From: Crocodylus rhombifer
Lineage: Eukaryota > Chordata > Crocodylia > Crocodylidae
Assembly: GCA_038503035.1 (NCBI GenBank)
Contig: JAVSML010025215.1
Location: forward strand, 633,149 to 697,148
DNA: 64,000 bases
Direction: 5' to 3'
This document shows positions 22,833-34,187 of the stretch, one piece after another. Within the stretch, counting starts at the first letter, position 1. Each line of letters starts with the position of its first letter. Below the pieces are notes generated by a model, which was given only the letters and a program-made list of their open reading frames with translations, searched no databases and was not told where the DNA came from. The position numbers were made by a program, and so were the translations under genes.

Positions 22833-23895
22833 TGCTTGAAGAGCTGGTAAGTAGCATAGTGCTGGCTCCATCTCCTTGCTTCCAGTGGCTTCTGCTGTTC
22901 AGGTCTTTCATTCCCAAGACGTATCTAGAGGCCTGTTAAAAGAGCAGCTGTAAATAAGGAGGAGGAACCAGGTTAGCTATTCTAACCATCAGCCCATTCT
23001 GTTAACTATCCTGTTCTAACTATTAGCCTGCTTTACTGCTTGCTATTGGGGAGAGAGAAAAGAAATGGAAGTAGCCAGCAACCCAGTTAAAAACAACAGC
23101 ATATTTTTCCAACATTATTTTTCTTTATGAACAATTGCTCGGGTTGCCACAGGAAGGTTGTGCAGTTACAAGTGGGAGAGCAAGGAGTCTGTGTACTTGT
23201 AAAAAAGGAGATGATATGGTGCCACAGTGAAAAAGTTTGAATGCCCTTTGCCTTCTTTAGTGCCCTGCAGAATCATTATACCTAAGCCATGCAGTATGAC
23301 CTTTACAGTTTCTCATGATGCTTTGCATAGAGACATTGCCTGGTAGGTGTGGAGTAGCTGCTTGACACTTGCATATCCTTCCTTCCAACACCCAATAACT
23401 TGGCAAAACCTGCAGCTTTCCTTTCACTCCTCTGAGAAGCAGTAGCCCAAGCTGTACACCTGCTTGCATATCCTTCTTGATTGCAAAATATTCCCCAGAT
23501 AAATACAATCCTAATGGCTGCCTCCCAGGATATATTAATTAGGGGAAACTTTTAAGGTTCTACACCACTGGAAATCTCCCTGACTTGTTCTTACGTCAAA
23601 TTGAGCTGTCTTCCCACCAGAACTAAACAATTGCAAAGAAATCTTTCCTTCGGCATCCAGTCACTGAAATAGCCCAGAGCAGGAACTGGCAACGTTTTTC
23701 TGTGAGGGGACCAGAATGACTCAGTTCAGGTCAAACATAGGCAGGCATTAGGATCTAGTCCCTGCCTCCATTTCTCTTTGCTGCTCATCTGCAGTGTGGC
23801 ATGGGAAAAGACGCCCTTGGCCAGAGCCAGTGCTGCCTGACTGCAGCACAGCATGGGCAGAGCTCCCTCTCCTTAGTAGACCCTGGCAGCTGACT
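22833..23895. other. 1063-bp spacer between inverted-repeat arms
   Basis: I see no gene. A CAGGAACTGGCAACGTTTTTCTG block near 23678 resembles a hAT terminal end (GGGGTTGGCAACC type), but no matching right end is found. An 83-codon frame at 23257-23508 (minus) has no recognisable domain. Confidence 0.4.
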
Positions 23896-23957
23896 TCATG
23901 GCCTCAGAGTCACTGTACAAGACAACAGCACAACTTATCCAAAGATGCCCACAACTT
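23896..23957 (-). repeat. Right arm of the 62-bp inverted repeat
   Basis: Reverse complement of 22771-22832 apart from one base (ATCC here against TCTCC-derived GGAGA there). The flanking sequence on either side is unrelated to that around the left arm. Confidence 0.9.
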
Positions 23958-24508
23958 AGTGACCTTCTGACCCGTCAAGAGACTGCTGAGTCAATAAGAC
24001 AGAGGTGGGAGACGTGTCCAAGCTCCCAGTCTTTTGCTTTAACCATGAGATAACAATTGCTTTGAAACCCAAGGAGATGTCCAGAAGAGTGTAAGTGTTA
24101 TACCTGAATGGAGTAGTAACATATTGAGACTTGGGTTATAAACTCTTTTAGGCAACAGGCTATTTCTTGTTTGGCATTTGTACAGTATCTCACACAATGA
24201 GTTCCCAGTCTTGCAAAGAGTAAAAAACCAAAATGAACAAAACCCCCTAATACAGTATAAAAAATTAATATCAAATAGTAGCACTATGGTATACCATGTT
24301 CCGTGGTTTACATAAAAAAATATACAAGTCAGACTTAATTTAATCCACATCACATCTTCATTCAAAATATGAACATGGGAATAAACAAGGAAAAAGTATT
24401 TACATTTATATACATTTTTATATATGCTTCTTTAAAAGGCCCAATCCTGCAATCTCTCCCATTGCCTGGTACTGTGAGGTAGTGTGGTCTGGTAGTGAGG
24501 CACTAGAC

Positions 24509-25062
24509 CAATGTGGGCAAAGTCTGGCCCACAGACCGGATCGGACCCATGGCAGGCTTCATTTCCCAACAGCCCCTGCCTGTATCATTGCGGCTGGTTT
24601 CCATGGAGACCAAAGGAGCAGTGGCAGCATGGGGTCAGGGCTTCCATGGAGATCAGCCCAAGCAACACTGGTGGTGTGCACGGCTGAGCAGGGAGCTGCT
24701 CTGGGGTCAGGGACAGGATCTTGTGATGGTGACGGCGTAGGCCGGAGCTCAGGCAATGCTGTGATCTGCTGCCCACACACCCCGGGTAGGGATGTACAGG
24801 CAGTGGATTGTAGCTCTGTCTGAGCTTTGGACCATGCCTTTACCACTGCAAAATCCTGGCCCCAGTCCCAGAGCAGTTCCCAGCCCAGCTGTGCACCCTT
24901 CCGGCACTGCTTGGACTGGTCTCCATGGAAACCCTGGCCCCATGCTGTCCTGGCTCTGCTGCTCCTGGGGTCTCCATGGAAACCAGCCACAGTGACATGG
25001 GCAAAGGCTGCTGGGAAATGAAGTCCAGCTGCCACCTGGATCCACCATTTTGCCCACCTCTG
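24509..25062. mobile_element. hAT-like MITE, 554 bp, perfect 8-bp target duplication
   Basis: The ends CAATGTGGGCAAA and TTTGCCCACCTCTG are an inverted pair of the CAGNGGTGGGCAAA type. The flanks carry an exact 8-bp repeat, CACTAGAC (24501-24508 and 25063-25070). The inside is largely one long inverted repeat: CATTTCCCAACAGCC and GGTTTCCATGGAGACC on the left are mirrored by GGTCTCCATGGAAACC and GGCTGCTGGGAAATG on the right. Because of this symmetry, ORFs on both strands (such as 24559-25080 minus) look similar to each other and are spurious. Confidence 0.9.
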
Positions 25063-25089
25063 CACTAGACAATTGGGCATTTAAGGGTT

Positions 25090-25272
25090 TTTTTCAAGGC
25101 ACAGTTACAGACATAAGAGGTTGTGGGATATCCGTTGCTGGAAGGTTTTTAGAGCAAGTTAGAGAAATTCTTGTCTAGGATGGTTTAAATGGGGAGGATG
25201 TTGCGTTCAGCCGGGATTGGACTAGATGACCTTTGGACTAGATGCCTAGTCTTACTTTTCTATGATTCTGTG
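25090..25272 (+). repeat. Old CR1 3' tail
   Basis: A GGATTGGACTAGATGACCTTT block and the terminal TTCTATGATTCTG are the standard CR1 3' end. The copy is short and 5'-truncated. It lies directly after the target duplication of the 24.5-kb MITE. Confidence 0.7.
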
Positions 25273-25280
25273 TTGGTGAC

Positions 25281-25330
25281 TGAATAAGTTGCATCATCTC
25301 TGTGCCCCAGTTTCCTTCCTAGTTAAAGGA
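25281..25330 (+). repeat. Possible MIR SINE tail
   Basis: GACTGAATAAGTTGCATCATCTCTGTGCCCCAGTTTCC resembles the MIR core and 3' part (CTCTGAGCCTCAGTTTCC). It is only about 50 bp and decayed, so the call is tentative. Confidence 0.4.
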
Positions 25331-28180
25331 GCATGAATCCATGACCTACTGCTGGGAGAGCAGCCAGGAAACTTTTGCAAAGGATATTGGGTCTCTTATT
25401 AGTGGAAGTTGTTGATGCCTCCATTTGAGAGCAATTATACTGTGCACAGGTAGTGAGCAGTTACATGGGTTTCAAATAGTCTGCAGTTTCAAAAGAAGAT
25501 CATGCAGCAAGAGAGATTGGTATGTGGTCTTGATGTTCTGCACACAGCACTGTACCTAGACTCCTGGCGGCTCTGGGTGAACTCTTAGTATCAAGTCCCC
25601 CTTCACCAAAGATAATGATACTAATAATTAGACAATGAAAAAAACCAACCCATTTTCAGGCCCCTTTCTGTCCAGGCCTGGGTGGCTGCCTGGTTCTCCG
25701 GCCCTGTCTGCACATCTGTCTTTACAACCCACAGGGCCTGGGGCCCACAAGCTTCTATCAACACTTTCCTGTTGCCACTTTCCTGTACATCGGTTTCCAC
25801 ACCCCTCTCTCCACCAGGTTGGGTTTGATCCCCTTTCATGCTTGGATGTGAATGGGATGGTCAGACCCTGATGTAATATTTTCAATAAAGTAATCTGAAA
25901 ATATTAAAGTGACCTTCTCAGAACCTTGCAGATTCCACTGACGATTCTAACAAAACTCAGTGTATTACATTGCTTCCCAGATTGGGTGAATTAAACAGAG
26001 TGACTATATGCACTGTAAGGCTGGAAACTGTCAGAATAATCTTTCCATTAAATTGATGCCTTTTTAAAGATGGTCTGTTTTCTTTTAAGGGAAGATGGTA
26101 TAACTGTGCAAAGGGAAAGCAAATAATAATTTTTTTTCTCTTTGGTTTAATCTTCTTAGGGAAAGGGGTAATCCTCTGCTAATGTCCTCCATCAGAGCAA
26201 GCATATGTCTCAATCACATTTGTAGTTGAAGCAGAACAGCATTCAGCACTAAAATTATGCTAATAACAGTTTAGATTACCTCTTTTCTGACATTTATTCA
26301 TATCAGGGATCCAGAGAATGAGACTTTCCACCATATGCATTTGTGTGCTTAAACCCATATTATTTGTCTTTAGTATCTCTGTGAGCTTTGGCATGTAGCA
26401 GTCCAAGTCTTTGGCTCTAAAATTATTCTCTCAGAGCAAGACCATCTGAAACATGTATAAGTTCTTGATTCCCTCCCCACCCTAACTTTTCTAATAGGCA
26501 TATACAGGTGTGAAGGGGCATTGGAAATGAGGCTTTACATTTAGGACATTTTTTTAAAAATGTGTAGCTAGACCAAGTGCAAACTATATGACAATCATAC
26601 CATAACAAGAATTTTATGACATGACATATTTACACACATCATTGACAATATTAAAATAATATCAGGGAAGAGAAATATCTCTTCTACAGGTATATTAAAA
26701 AACAGTGCCAGAAGAAACCTAATAAAATATAAGTTATAATCTATGGTCAACAATATTTCTTTCCATGTATGGTGAATACCAATTTTGAAACACAGAGCTT
26801 TGTAATGTATAAACTTTTCAAATTTAATTTGTATTGTGTCTAAAGTGAAAATTTTGCAGTAGCTGCCTGAATGTTTTCCTATCAAACAGAAATATGAATT
26901 ATGCTGTGTGGATGTATATATAATATAGTATTTTATGAGTGATTGAGGTTGAGCCAATAAGATTGTCACTCATGTTTTGATACACTTTTTCTTGCTTTCC
27001 CTCTCAGCACTTTTTGATGGATTAGGTCTGCAGCTGATAAGCACAACCGAGTGGTAGCTGTAAGACTGATACTCGTATGAATTTCTCTACAGCGTCTCCT
27101 TAACAATGCAGAACAACAGGCATCACTCATTTGTAATTACCTTACGTTCTCAGGATGAAAGATCTCCTTCTGCATCAAGGTGCACAAAAATTGCTACAAC
27201 TCATGTAATGTGGTTGCAAGGCTCACTTGTCATAATGCTTCATACTAGCCATTTTATTTTTAAAGATGGATGGATATCGAAATACATGACCTGACTGCTG
27301 TGTGCCACTCTGCACATCCCAGAAAATCTCTAGGCATAACGCTGAGCTTTTCAGCTTTGTCTGGCTGCCCACAGACCCACTGTGAGACCACACTGCAGAA
27401 CCTTTTGATGTGAATCATAGGAAGGTTTAGAGTGGGTAGTATGATCTGCATTGTCTATGCATGTATACTTGATAATTAGGCACCCCCAGAACTATTGTGT
27501 TCAGAGGAGAATGTGAGGTCTAGCAAGGAGTGGCAGTTTATTAACATCTAATAACATTCATTTTCTGTTGAAGTCAAAAACAGGATTAGCTGCATAAGAT
27601 AGGCAGGATAAGCCTTGTTGTATGTTATCTTTTGGACCCTCTAGTTTTTACAGAATCAAACCTCTGCTATCTTGTGTAGTAATTTGTTGTTTTATAAGTA
27701 GTCTCCTAGGTACTTTCAAATTTTTGTTTTTTAATTGTTTCAGCTTTGGGAAATGTTATTCTGCAAATGAACCCCCCCATAATGTTTACAATCATACTTT
27801 CAGAAATATTAACAAGTTATGTCTGAAAGCATGCAATAAACTTTGCTGTCAGAGCAGTTGAGCTGGGAAGCTGTTAAATATTTTCCATGATTAGGGGAAA
27901 AATGGTTCTTTCAGGTCCCAGATTATCAGGTATATAATTTTAAGCACGAGAGCAGTGTGACTGAAATCAACTACTGTATGTGCTTGAAGTGCTTTGCTTA
28001 ATCAGGGCCATAAACCATTGACGGTCTCCTGGAATCCCAGTAATAGCTGGCAACGTGAAGGCTGGGTAATTATGATGAACTAATTTGTCCACTTAAGTTT
28101 CTGGAACGTTGAATACTGGTGGGATTGAGGGATGATTTGTCACAGTGCTCAAGTGATTTAAGAGCATAAATGCCATTGAC
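25331..28180. other. AT-rich non-coding stretch, nothing recognised
   Basis: Frames such as 26595-26969 (minus, 124 codons) have compositions expected from AT-rich non-coding DNA and no known domain. No RNA gene or repeat boundary was recognised. Confidence 0.5.
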
Positions 28181-28438
28181 TAGGTGTATCTACACATGCT
28201 CTTTAATGTGCAGTAACCTATTTTACTGTGCAGTAGAGCATCACAGCAAAAGCTGTGCTAATATACGAATGAGCAGTAAAAATAGGCTACAGCGCATAAA
28301 GCATCACTAAATAAGCATGTGCTTTTGCTACTGCACATTAGGGCAGCCCAATGCACATTTAGTTAGTACCTCATATTAGATGTCCTAAAATTAATGTGCA
28401 ATAGCAAAAGTGCATTAGTGAAGATGTAGACACACCCA
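28181..28438. mobile_element. Palindromic MITE, about 258 bp
   Basis: The left end TAGGTGTATCTACACATGCTC is inverted at the right as ...GATGTAGACACACCCA. Inner blocks AATGTGCA/TGCACATT and GCAAAAGC/GCTTTTGC recur in both orientations, so the element folds almost fully. The flanks share CCATTGA (just before 28181 and near 28436-28442), a possible 7- to 8-bp target duplication. No coding capacity. Confidence 0.7.
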
Positions 28439-28746
28439 TTGATTGTTATTAGTTGATGCTTTCGCTGCTAAGCCACTTAGATACTTCTGAAAATCTCATC
28501 CTCTATCGTGATCTTTATCAGGTGTTGTTTTATATGTGCATTCTGGGAATGGGAATATTATTCCTAGCTGAGAAAACAAGAATGGGCCCATTACTATTTT
28601 ACAGCTTCATTCTGAAATTTCAGACACAGTCCTTTGTTCAAGGCTTTGGAGGAATGAGAGTAGAAGTGTTGCCCTGTGGGGCCAGGCCAACTCTCAGGAT
28701 GTCAAAATTGCACTGTTAGATGGGAGGGCTTGACACAATTGCGCGG

Positions 28747-28814
28747 ACACACACACACACAAATCAATTAGTCACATACACACACACTAGGCACATACAT
28801 GCCCACCAGGCGCG

Positions 28815-28853
<39 letters not shown>
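28747..28853. repeat. (CA)n / (CG)n microsatellite
   Basis: A CA run at 28747-28760 is followed by an interrupted CA-rich stretch, then an uninterrupted (CG)6 at 28811-28822 joined to about fifteen CA units up to 28853. CA-rich sequence continues more loosely to about 29050. Alternating purine-pyrimidine DNA of this kind favours Z-DNA. The ORFs over it (threonine/histidine-rich, valine/cysteine-rich) are artefacts of the repeat. Confidence 0.95.
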
Positions 28854-28855
<2 letters not shown>

Positions 28856-29831
28856 CCAACTCAGGCACATACACATCCAAGATTACCAGTCTAAGCACAT
28901 ACACACTATACACACCAAAAATTAGACAAAAATCAGTCATCAATACCCACACACTCAGTACACATACATGGATCGCTAATTCGTATATCATGTACACAAC
29001 GATATATATTTGCCTTCACACACATACCACCCACCTACACATATATACATCCTAACTTGGGTGGTACAGTGTGTATGTGTATGCTTAGGGTACTTGGGAT
29101 ACCTAGGGTGCTTGGTAACTATGGGATGGGGAGTCAAGGGTCAAAGATTTCCAGAAGGAGGGGAAGATGGATGAGGGAGGGGAAAATAAGAAAGTGAAAG
29201 TGCTAGGGCTGGGATTAGACCTGGCAGACTGGAGGGGACCTGTGTTTACTTGAGGTTAATGTGCCCCGGGGTTACTTGGGGTCACCTGGTTCCAGGGTGG
29301 AAGCAACGGAAAGAGCTCAGTGGCAAGGAGGAGACAGCCAGGAAACTGAGAGGCAGAAAGCTGGGAGATAGCTGAGAAATCAAGGAGGAGGATTGGGAGG
29401 TCAGTAAGACAGAAACCCAACTCGGGGCATAAGCCTCAGAAGAGTCCCGGCTCCAGTGCAAGACATGCAGGTGTAAGCCTGATGCACCTCCATGAGCCTA
29501 AGGACCCTAGCAGTGACCCCAGGACCCCTGATGAGCTCCGGCCTGCTGGCAGGTAAGCAGGCATCTGTGGAGGGAGGAATCTAGTAAGCTGGGAGTGGGC
29601 AAAGTGGGCCGAGGAGGGTCACAACCTCCCACCGGCTCCTACTTTGCTGAGCCCCCCAGGGAGCCACGCGACTAGAGCCTTGTGAACAGGCCACGCAAAC
29701 AGGCATGCTCCTGCACCCAGTACATAAGTTAGCATGGGAGTTCGTGCAGGAGGGGGAGTGGGAGGACCTGCAGCCCTGTCTGCGAGTCCCCCAGAGTAGA
29801 TAGTCCCAGCTGTAGCCAGCCCACCAGTGGC

Positions 29832-30920
29832 ATGACACAGATGGGCACATGCTGTACCCCGAGGGTCCCCTTGGGGTCTGCAGCACCCCCCTCTGGCACC
29901 TCAGAGAAGGCCACCCAGACAGAGCCCATGGTTCCGGACTTCTCACAGACAGAGCCTTTAGCTCTCGGTTGCGGGGGCTGCCTGTCCCTTTTTCAGGCTC
30001 TGGGGCCCAGGAGCATGGCCACCTCCCCTTGTGGGGTCTGCTCCCTACTGGGGTCTCTGGCATGTGAGCTGGAGGAGCTCCAGGCCACAGTCCAGAGACT
30101 GCATGCCATCAGGGACTGTTAGCAGGAGATAGACTTCTACTGCCAGGCCCTTCTCCCCCAGGAGGCAGAGGGTAGACTATGGTCTCCCTCCAGGACAAGG
30201 GAGGACCTGGGGACCTCCCCTTCTGTTCTGCCACAAGGTTGGATCAAGGTAGTAAAGGGCCCCGCCTGCCACACCAAAGCCCCAGACCCACTGGAGCTTT
30301 GCAACAGGTATGAGCCTGTTGCAGCCCCAGCAGAGCCTGCTGAGTTGCCAGCTCCCGCAGGCAACACAGAGGACACTGTAGCTACCGTTCCCACTCTCCC
30401 CAAGACCAAACACAAAGTGTTTGTTATGGGAGACTCCATCCTGAGGGGGACTGAGGGGGCAATATGCCACCCCGACCCCTTAGCCCTGGAAGTTTGCTGC
30501 TTCCCTGAAGTCTACATCTGAGACATTGTGGAGAAGATCCCTAAAGTCCTCCAGTCCTCAGACCACTATTCCATGCTCCTCATCCAAGTGGGTACCAATG
30601 ACATGGCTTGGAGTGCTCCTAGCCAGGTCATGAGGTGCTACAGGGATTTGGGTGTGGGACTAAAGGGTCTGGAGGCACAGGTGGCGTTTTCTTTGATCCT
30701 TCCAGTCTCGGGCTATGGACTGAGAAGGAAAAGGAGGATCCAGGCAGTCAACCAAAGACTGCAGCACTTGTGTCATTGGGAAGGCTTTGGCTTCCATGAC
30801 CACAGTCTGCTCTTTGGAGAGGCAGTGAGCTGTTGGGAAGGGACGGCCTCCACCTCTCTCTGTTGGGGAGGAGGCTTTTCTCAGCTAGACTGGCTGACCT
30901 GCTCCACCAGTCTTTAAACT
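29832..30920 (+). pseudogene. CR1 ORF1: zinc/coiled-coil region plus SGNH esterase domain, broken
   Basis: CR1 ORF1 proteins bind the element RNA and often carry a lipolytic esterase domain. In one frame from 29832 there is a cysteine cluster (CGGC...CGVC, about 29970-30045), a short helical LEELQATVQRLH segment, and the esterase block I, VMGDSILRG (about 30422-30448). Block III, QVGTNDMA, follows at about 30585-30608. Block V, DGLHLS, is at 30842-30859 but lies in another frame, so there is a frameshift just upstream. In-frame stops occur at 30120-30122 (TAG) and about 30519-30521 (TGA, in a CGA-type context). The Ser, Asp and His catalytic blocks are therefore all still visible, although the gene is dead. 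Confidence 0.85.
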
Positions 30921-30969
30921 AAGCCTGCTGGGGGATGGGGGGGGACTACTGCCGCTGCTGGCCCACTGA

Positions 30970-31980
30970 GTGGCCCTTGCAAAGCCATCAGGCCAAGGCC
31001 CCACCCAAGCTCTAGCCCTGGAACAAAATGTGGGCAAAGCAAGGGCCCCTAAGGGGACACGCCCTTGTCTATACACAAATGCCAGGTGCCTGGGGAATAA
31101 ACAGGAGGAACTTGTCCTTCTGCTAAATGCAAATAACTACAATGTCATTGGGATAACAGAGACCTGGTGGGACTCCACCCATGACTGGACCACGGGTATA
31201 GGCAGCTATACCCTGTACAGGAGGGATTGAGTTTATAAGAGGGGCGGGGGCATAGCTCTCTATGTCAAGGAAAGCTACGCGTCCCTGCAAGCTGACATTG
31301 GCACCCACGGTGGAGGACTCGAGACCCACTGGGTTAAAATCCATGGGGAACATGGCACAGGGGATACTACGGTGGGGGTCTACTACAGACCCCCTACCCA
31401 GAGTCAAGACCTTGACCAGGAGTTCACCAGGGAATTGGCTGAGGCTGCACGCTCCCAGTGTATGATTGTCATGGGAGACTTTAACTACCCAGACATTTTG
31501 TGGGAGGAGCGCTTGGCCAAATTTGAACAGTTGCAAAGCTCTCTCATATGTGTGGACAACCTCTATCTGACGCAGGAAATCTATGGGCTGATAAGAGGTA
31601 AAGCGCTGCTCAGCCTCCTACTGGCAACCAGGGATGACCTAATCAGGAACCTAACAAACAGAAGGGAAGCTGGGTGACAGTGATCATGAAATGATCACCC
31701 TTACCATCTGCTGTAAAGCTGGCAAGTCAGTCAGTAATACAGAAGTCCTTGACTTCAGGAAAGCTGACTTTGACAAGCCAAGGAGACTTGCCAGAGAGGC
31801 CCTAAAAGGCCACAACCTAATGGAGAAGGGAGTTCAGGAGATTGCTCAAGGGAGTAATCCTGGATGCACAAGCAAAGTCCATCCTGTCTCGGAGGAAAGG
31901 CAGCAAGAGGGCACAGCAGGCCCCTTGGCTCTCCAGGGAACTGGTGGACCTCCTGCATCATAGAAGGATGGAGGACTGGC
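30970..31980 (+). pseudogene. CR1 ORF2 AP-endonuclease domain, broken
   Basis: This domain nicks target DNA. LYTNARCLGNKQEEL (about 31070-31110) is the start block, IGITETWWD (about 31147-31172) carries the catalytic Glu, MGDFNYPD (about 31469-31494) carries the Asp/Asn pair, and a GDSDHEM motif (31673-31693) carries the final Asp-His. Breaks visible: TGA at 31228-31230 in a CGA-type CpG context, a frameshift near 31665 so that SDH lies in another frame, and a further shift before 31842. The block order and spacing fit the APE domain of CR1. Confidence 0.88.
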
Positions 31981-32306
31981 TGGAGGATGATGAGAGGCTC
32001 AGAGCAATGGGGCTGTTCAGCATGGAAAAGCACAGGCTCAGGGGTGATCTGGTGGCTACCTATAAATTTATCAGGGGTACTCATCAGGATCTGGGGGAAC
32101 ATTTGTTCACCAGAGCCCCCAAAGGGATGACAAGATCGAACAGTCACAAACTCCATTGTGATCAATTCAGGCTGGACATAAGAAAGAACTTCTCCACTGT
32201 CCAAGCCCCCAAGGTTTGGAACAGACTGCCACCGGAGGTGGTTCAAGCACCCACTTTGAATGCCTTCAAGACACATTTGGATGCTTATCTTGTTGGGATC
32301 CCATGA
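31842..32306 (+). pseudogene. CR1 ORF2: endonuclease linker fused to the C-terminal region
   Basis: One open frame reads from the linker after the endonuclease (WLSRELVDLLHHRR, about 31923-31965) straight into LRAMGLFSMEKHRLRGDL (about 31998-32050), then to RLDIRKNFS, KVWNRLPPEVVQAPT and the ORF2 end. The RT palm (LDFKKAFD and FxDD blocks) is wholly absent. The frame is continuous across the junction, so the deletion did not shift it, although frames further upstream are shifted. Confidence 0.85.
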
Positions 32307-32397
32307 TCCCTGCTGACTTCCTGCCCCTGGGGCAGGGGCTGGACTCAATGATCCTCCAGGGTCCCTTCCAGCCCAAATGTCTATGAAATCTATGAAA

Positions 32398-34187
32398 ATA
32401 ATCGTTTTGTTAAACAGACAACACACTGCAAGGCCCCACTACATGGCCTCATGAAGCTACTGATTCCCACACACACCCACACAAGCACTCACACACACAC
32501 CCACACAATGGTAGCAGGAGAGAAAAAGGCTTGGTGGGGGGATTGAAGTCAAAGTGTATAGGGACAGAGTCCAGGTCCTTTGCTTGGGGAAGGAAGGCGA
32601 GTGATAGCTACTTTTTGTAGGGGCAGACCTTCTACGACCCTAGTGGCAGGGGCATGCCCAGGCAAGGGTCAGCCCTGGTGTATTGAGCATGTGCACTCCA
32701 GGCAAGGACATGCAGTTCCAGGGGTCTGTCTTGCAATAGCGGGTTGTCTGATCTCTGTAGGGTCTTTGTCTTTCAAATGCTGGGTACCTGGTTCCTGGGT
32801 GAGTCAATGTCCTGGCACTAGTCCAATTGTTGAGCTGATGGTCCAGTCGTTGAGTTGATTATTCAGTAGAGGCCTGCTACCATTGTATCTCAAGCACCTT
32901 CATTCATCCCCATTCATTCAAGAACCAATTTACATAGGAGGGGTAGGTATGAGTTACAGTTGCAACATATTGTATAGGGCAGGGGACACAAGATGGAGGT
33001 TTGACATAAAATAGAAACTTGACATGACTTTACAGATGCAGGCCTAAACCATATAATATTAATATGAAACAATAAAAATCAATGCAAATATTATAAGAAT
33101 ACAATGTAAAAGAGTAAAAATCAATACAAACATAACAAAACACTACTTACAATATAAAAAGAGGCTTTTTATAATAATAGCATACAAGAACTTAGTACTA
33201 TTTGTAATCACTTATAAGGGATAGAGAGGGCAGAGAGAAAGTCAGAAATGGCTGGGGAAGGGGAGGGAATGCATTTTAAAATAAAGAAAATACTGGGAAT
33301 TTTGCTACAGAAGTACAGAGATCATTCAGTGTGCTGATTGCTCTGTTCAGTTTATTATATTTTTCCCACCATGCCAGCACACTGTCCACAAATAATTTCT
33401 TCAATATGTTCTCTGTCTCTCAGCAGCTAATTTAATTCTTCTAAGATCTGTTTTTCTAATGGGAAAATTTGAACAAAAGATGCATTTTCAGAGCTGATTT
33501 ATGAGCTGTTGCTATCAGCTCAAACTGCTTAGGTATACAGCAGAAATTAGAGCTTTTGCACAGAGCTCAAGAGATCATTTCCCTGCAATATTTTATGTTA
33601 ATACATGGTAACCATTATCATTATTCAGTGCCACTGTGAGACAGTTTAAGGCTCCAAATGAGAGGACTCACTGCTACATGAATGACTGGTGCCTCCCATG
33701 ACTAGGGGGACACCATGGTGGCAAGTGGGGACCACCCACAGCTGTCTTCTGCACTATTGGTGGTGGCGAGCAGTGAGCAGGGACTGCCTGCAGCCACTGG
33801 TGGCCACATCGGCAACTTCCCACAGATGCTGGTGGTGGCTTCAGCAGCGGCCAGGTCTCGGAGGGGACACGTTCCCCCCGCACACACGCACACATTGCCT
33901 ATGCTGCGCTAGATGCTTTATAAAAACCTAGTGAAAGCCACTGGCTCTGAAGAGTTTATAATTGAAGGCCAGAGGAAAGAGAGGGAACAGATTAAAGAAA
34001 CAACTTTTTTTTCCACTGGGTATGACTACATGCAGTTACTGCTCTGACCACAGTGCAGTGTAGACATGCCTGAGCTTTGAAACAGGTAGCTAAGGTCCTG
34101 GTAGCATTCCCATGGAACTCAGTGGCAGTCATTACACATCTGGTTTAGATGACTGGAAACCAGTCTATACCCACAATAGAACAGAAA
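32398..34187. other. Non-coding stretch with CA-rich tract and GC-rich islet
   Basis: A CA-rich tract lies at about 32462-32510. A GC-rich islet at about 33680-33910 carries GGTGGTGG/CCACCA-type blocks and resembles the cores of the MITEs in this window, but I cannot define ends. No gene recognised. Between 33000 and 33200 the DNA is very AT-rich. Confidence 0.45.

Larger units (their letters stand above)
29200..32397 (+). mobile_element. CR1 LINE with 5' region, ORF1 and endonuclease, but RT internally deleted
   Basis: This copy keeps an upstream GC-rich leader, ORF1 (29832-30920), the ORF2 endonuclease (about 31000-31980) and the 3' end with TCTATGAAATCTATGAAA (to 32397). The reverse-transcriptase core is missing: endonuclease-linker sequence joins directly, at about 31985-31995, to a segment equivalent to position 9388 of the intact copy. 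At least the 1.35 kb equivalent to 8044-9388 is gone. The left edge is approximate because I cannot see a target duplication. Confidence 0.85.

Noticed and set aside
24482..25080. Several overlapping frames of 63-173 codons on both strands
   Set aside because: They lie in a MITE that is largely one inverted repeat, so both strands give similar open frames without a transposase domain.
28720..29055. Threonine/histidine-rich frame
   Set aside because: Reads the CA microsatellite.
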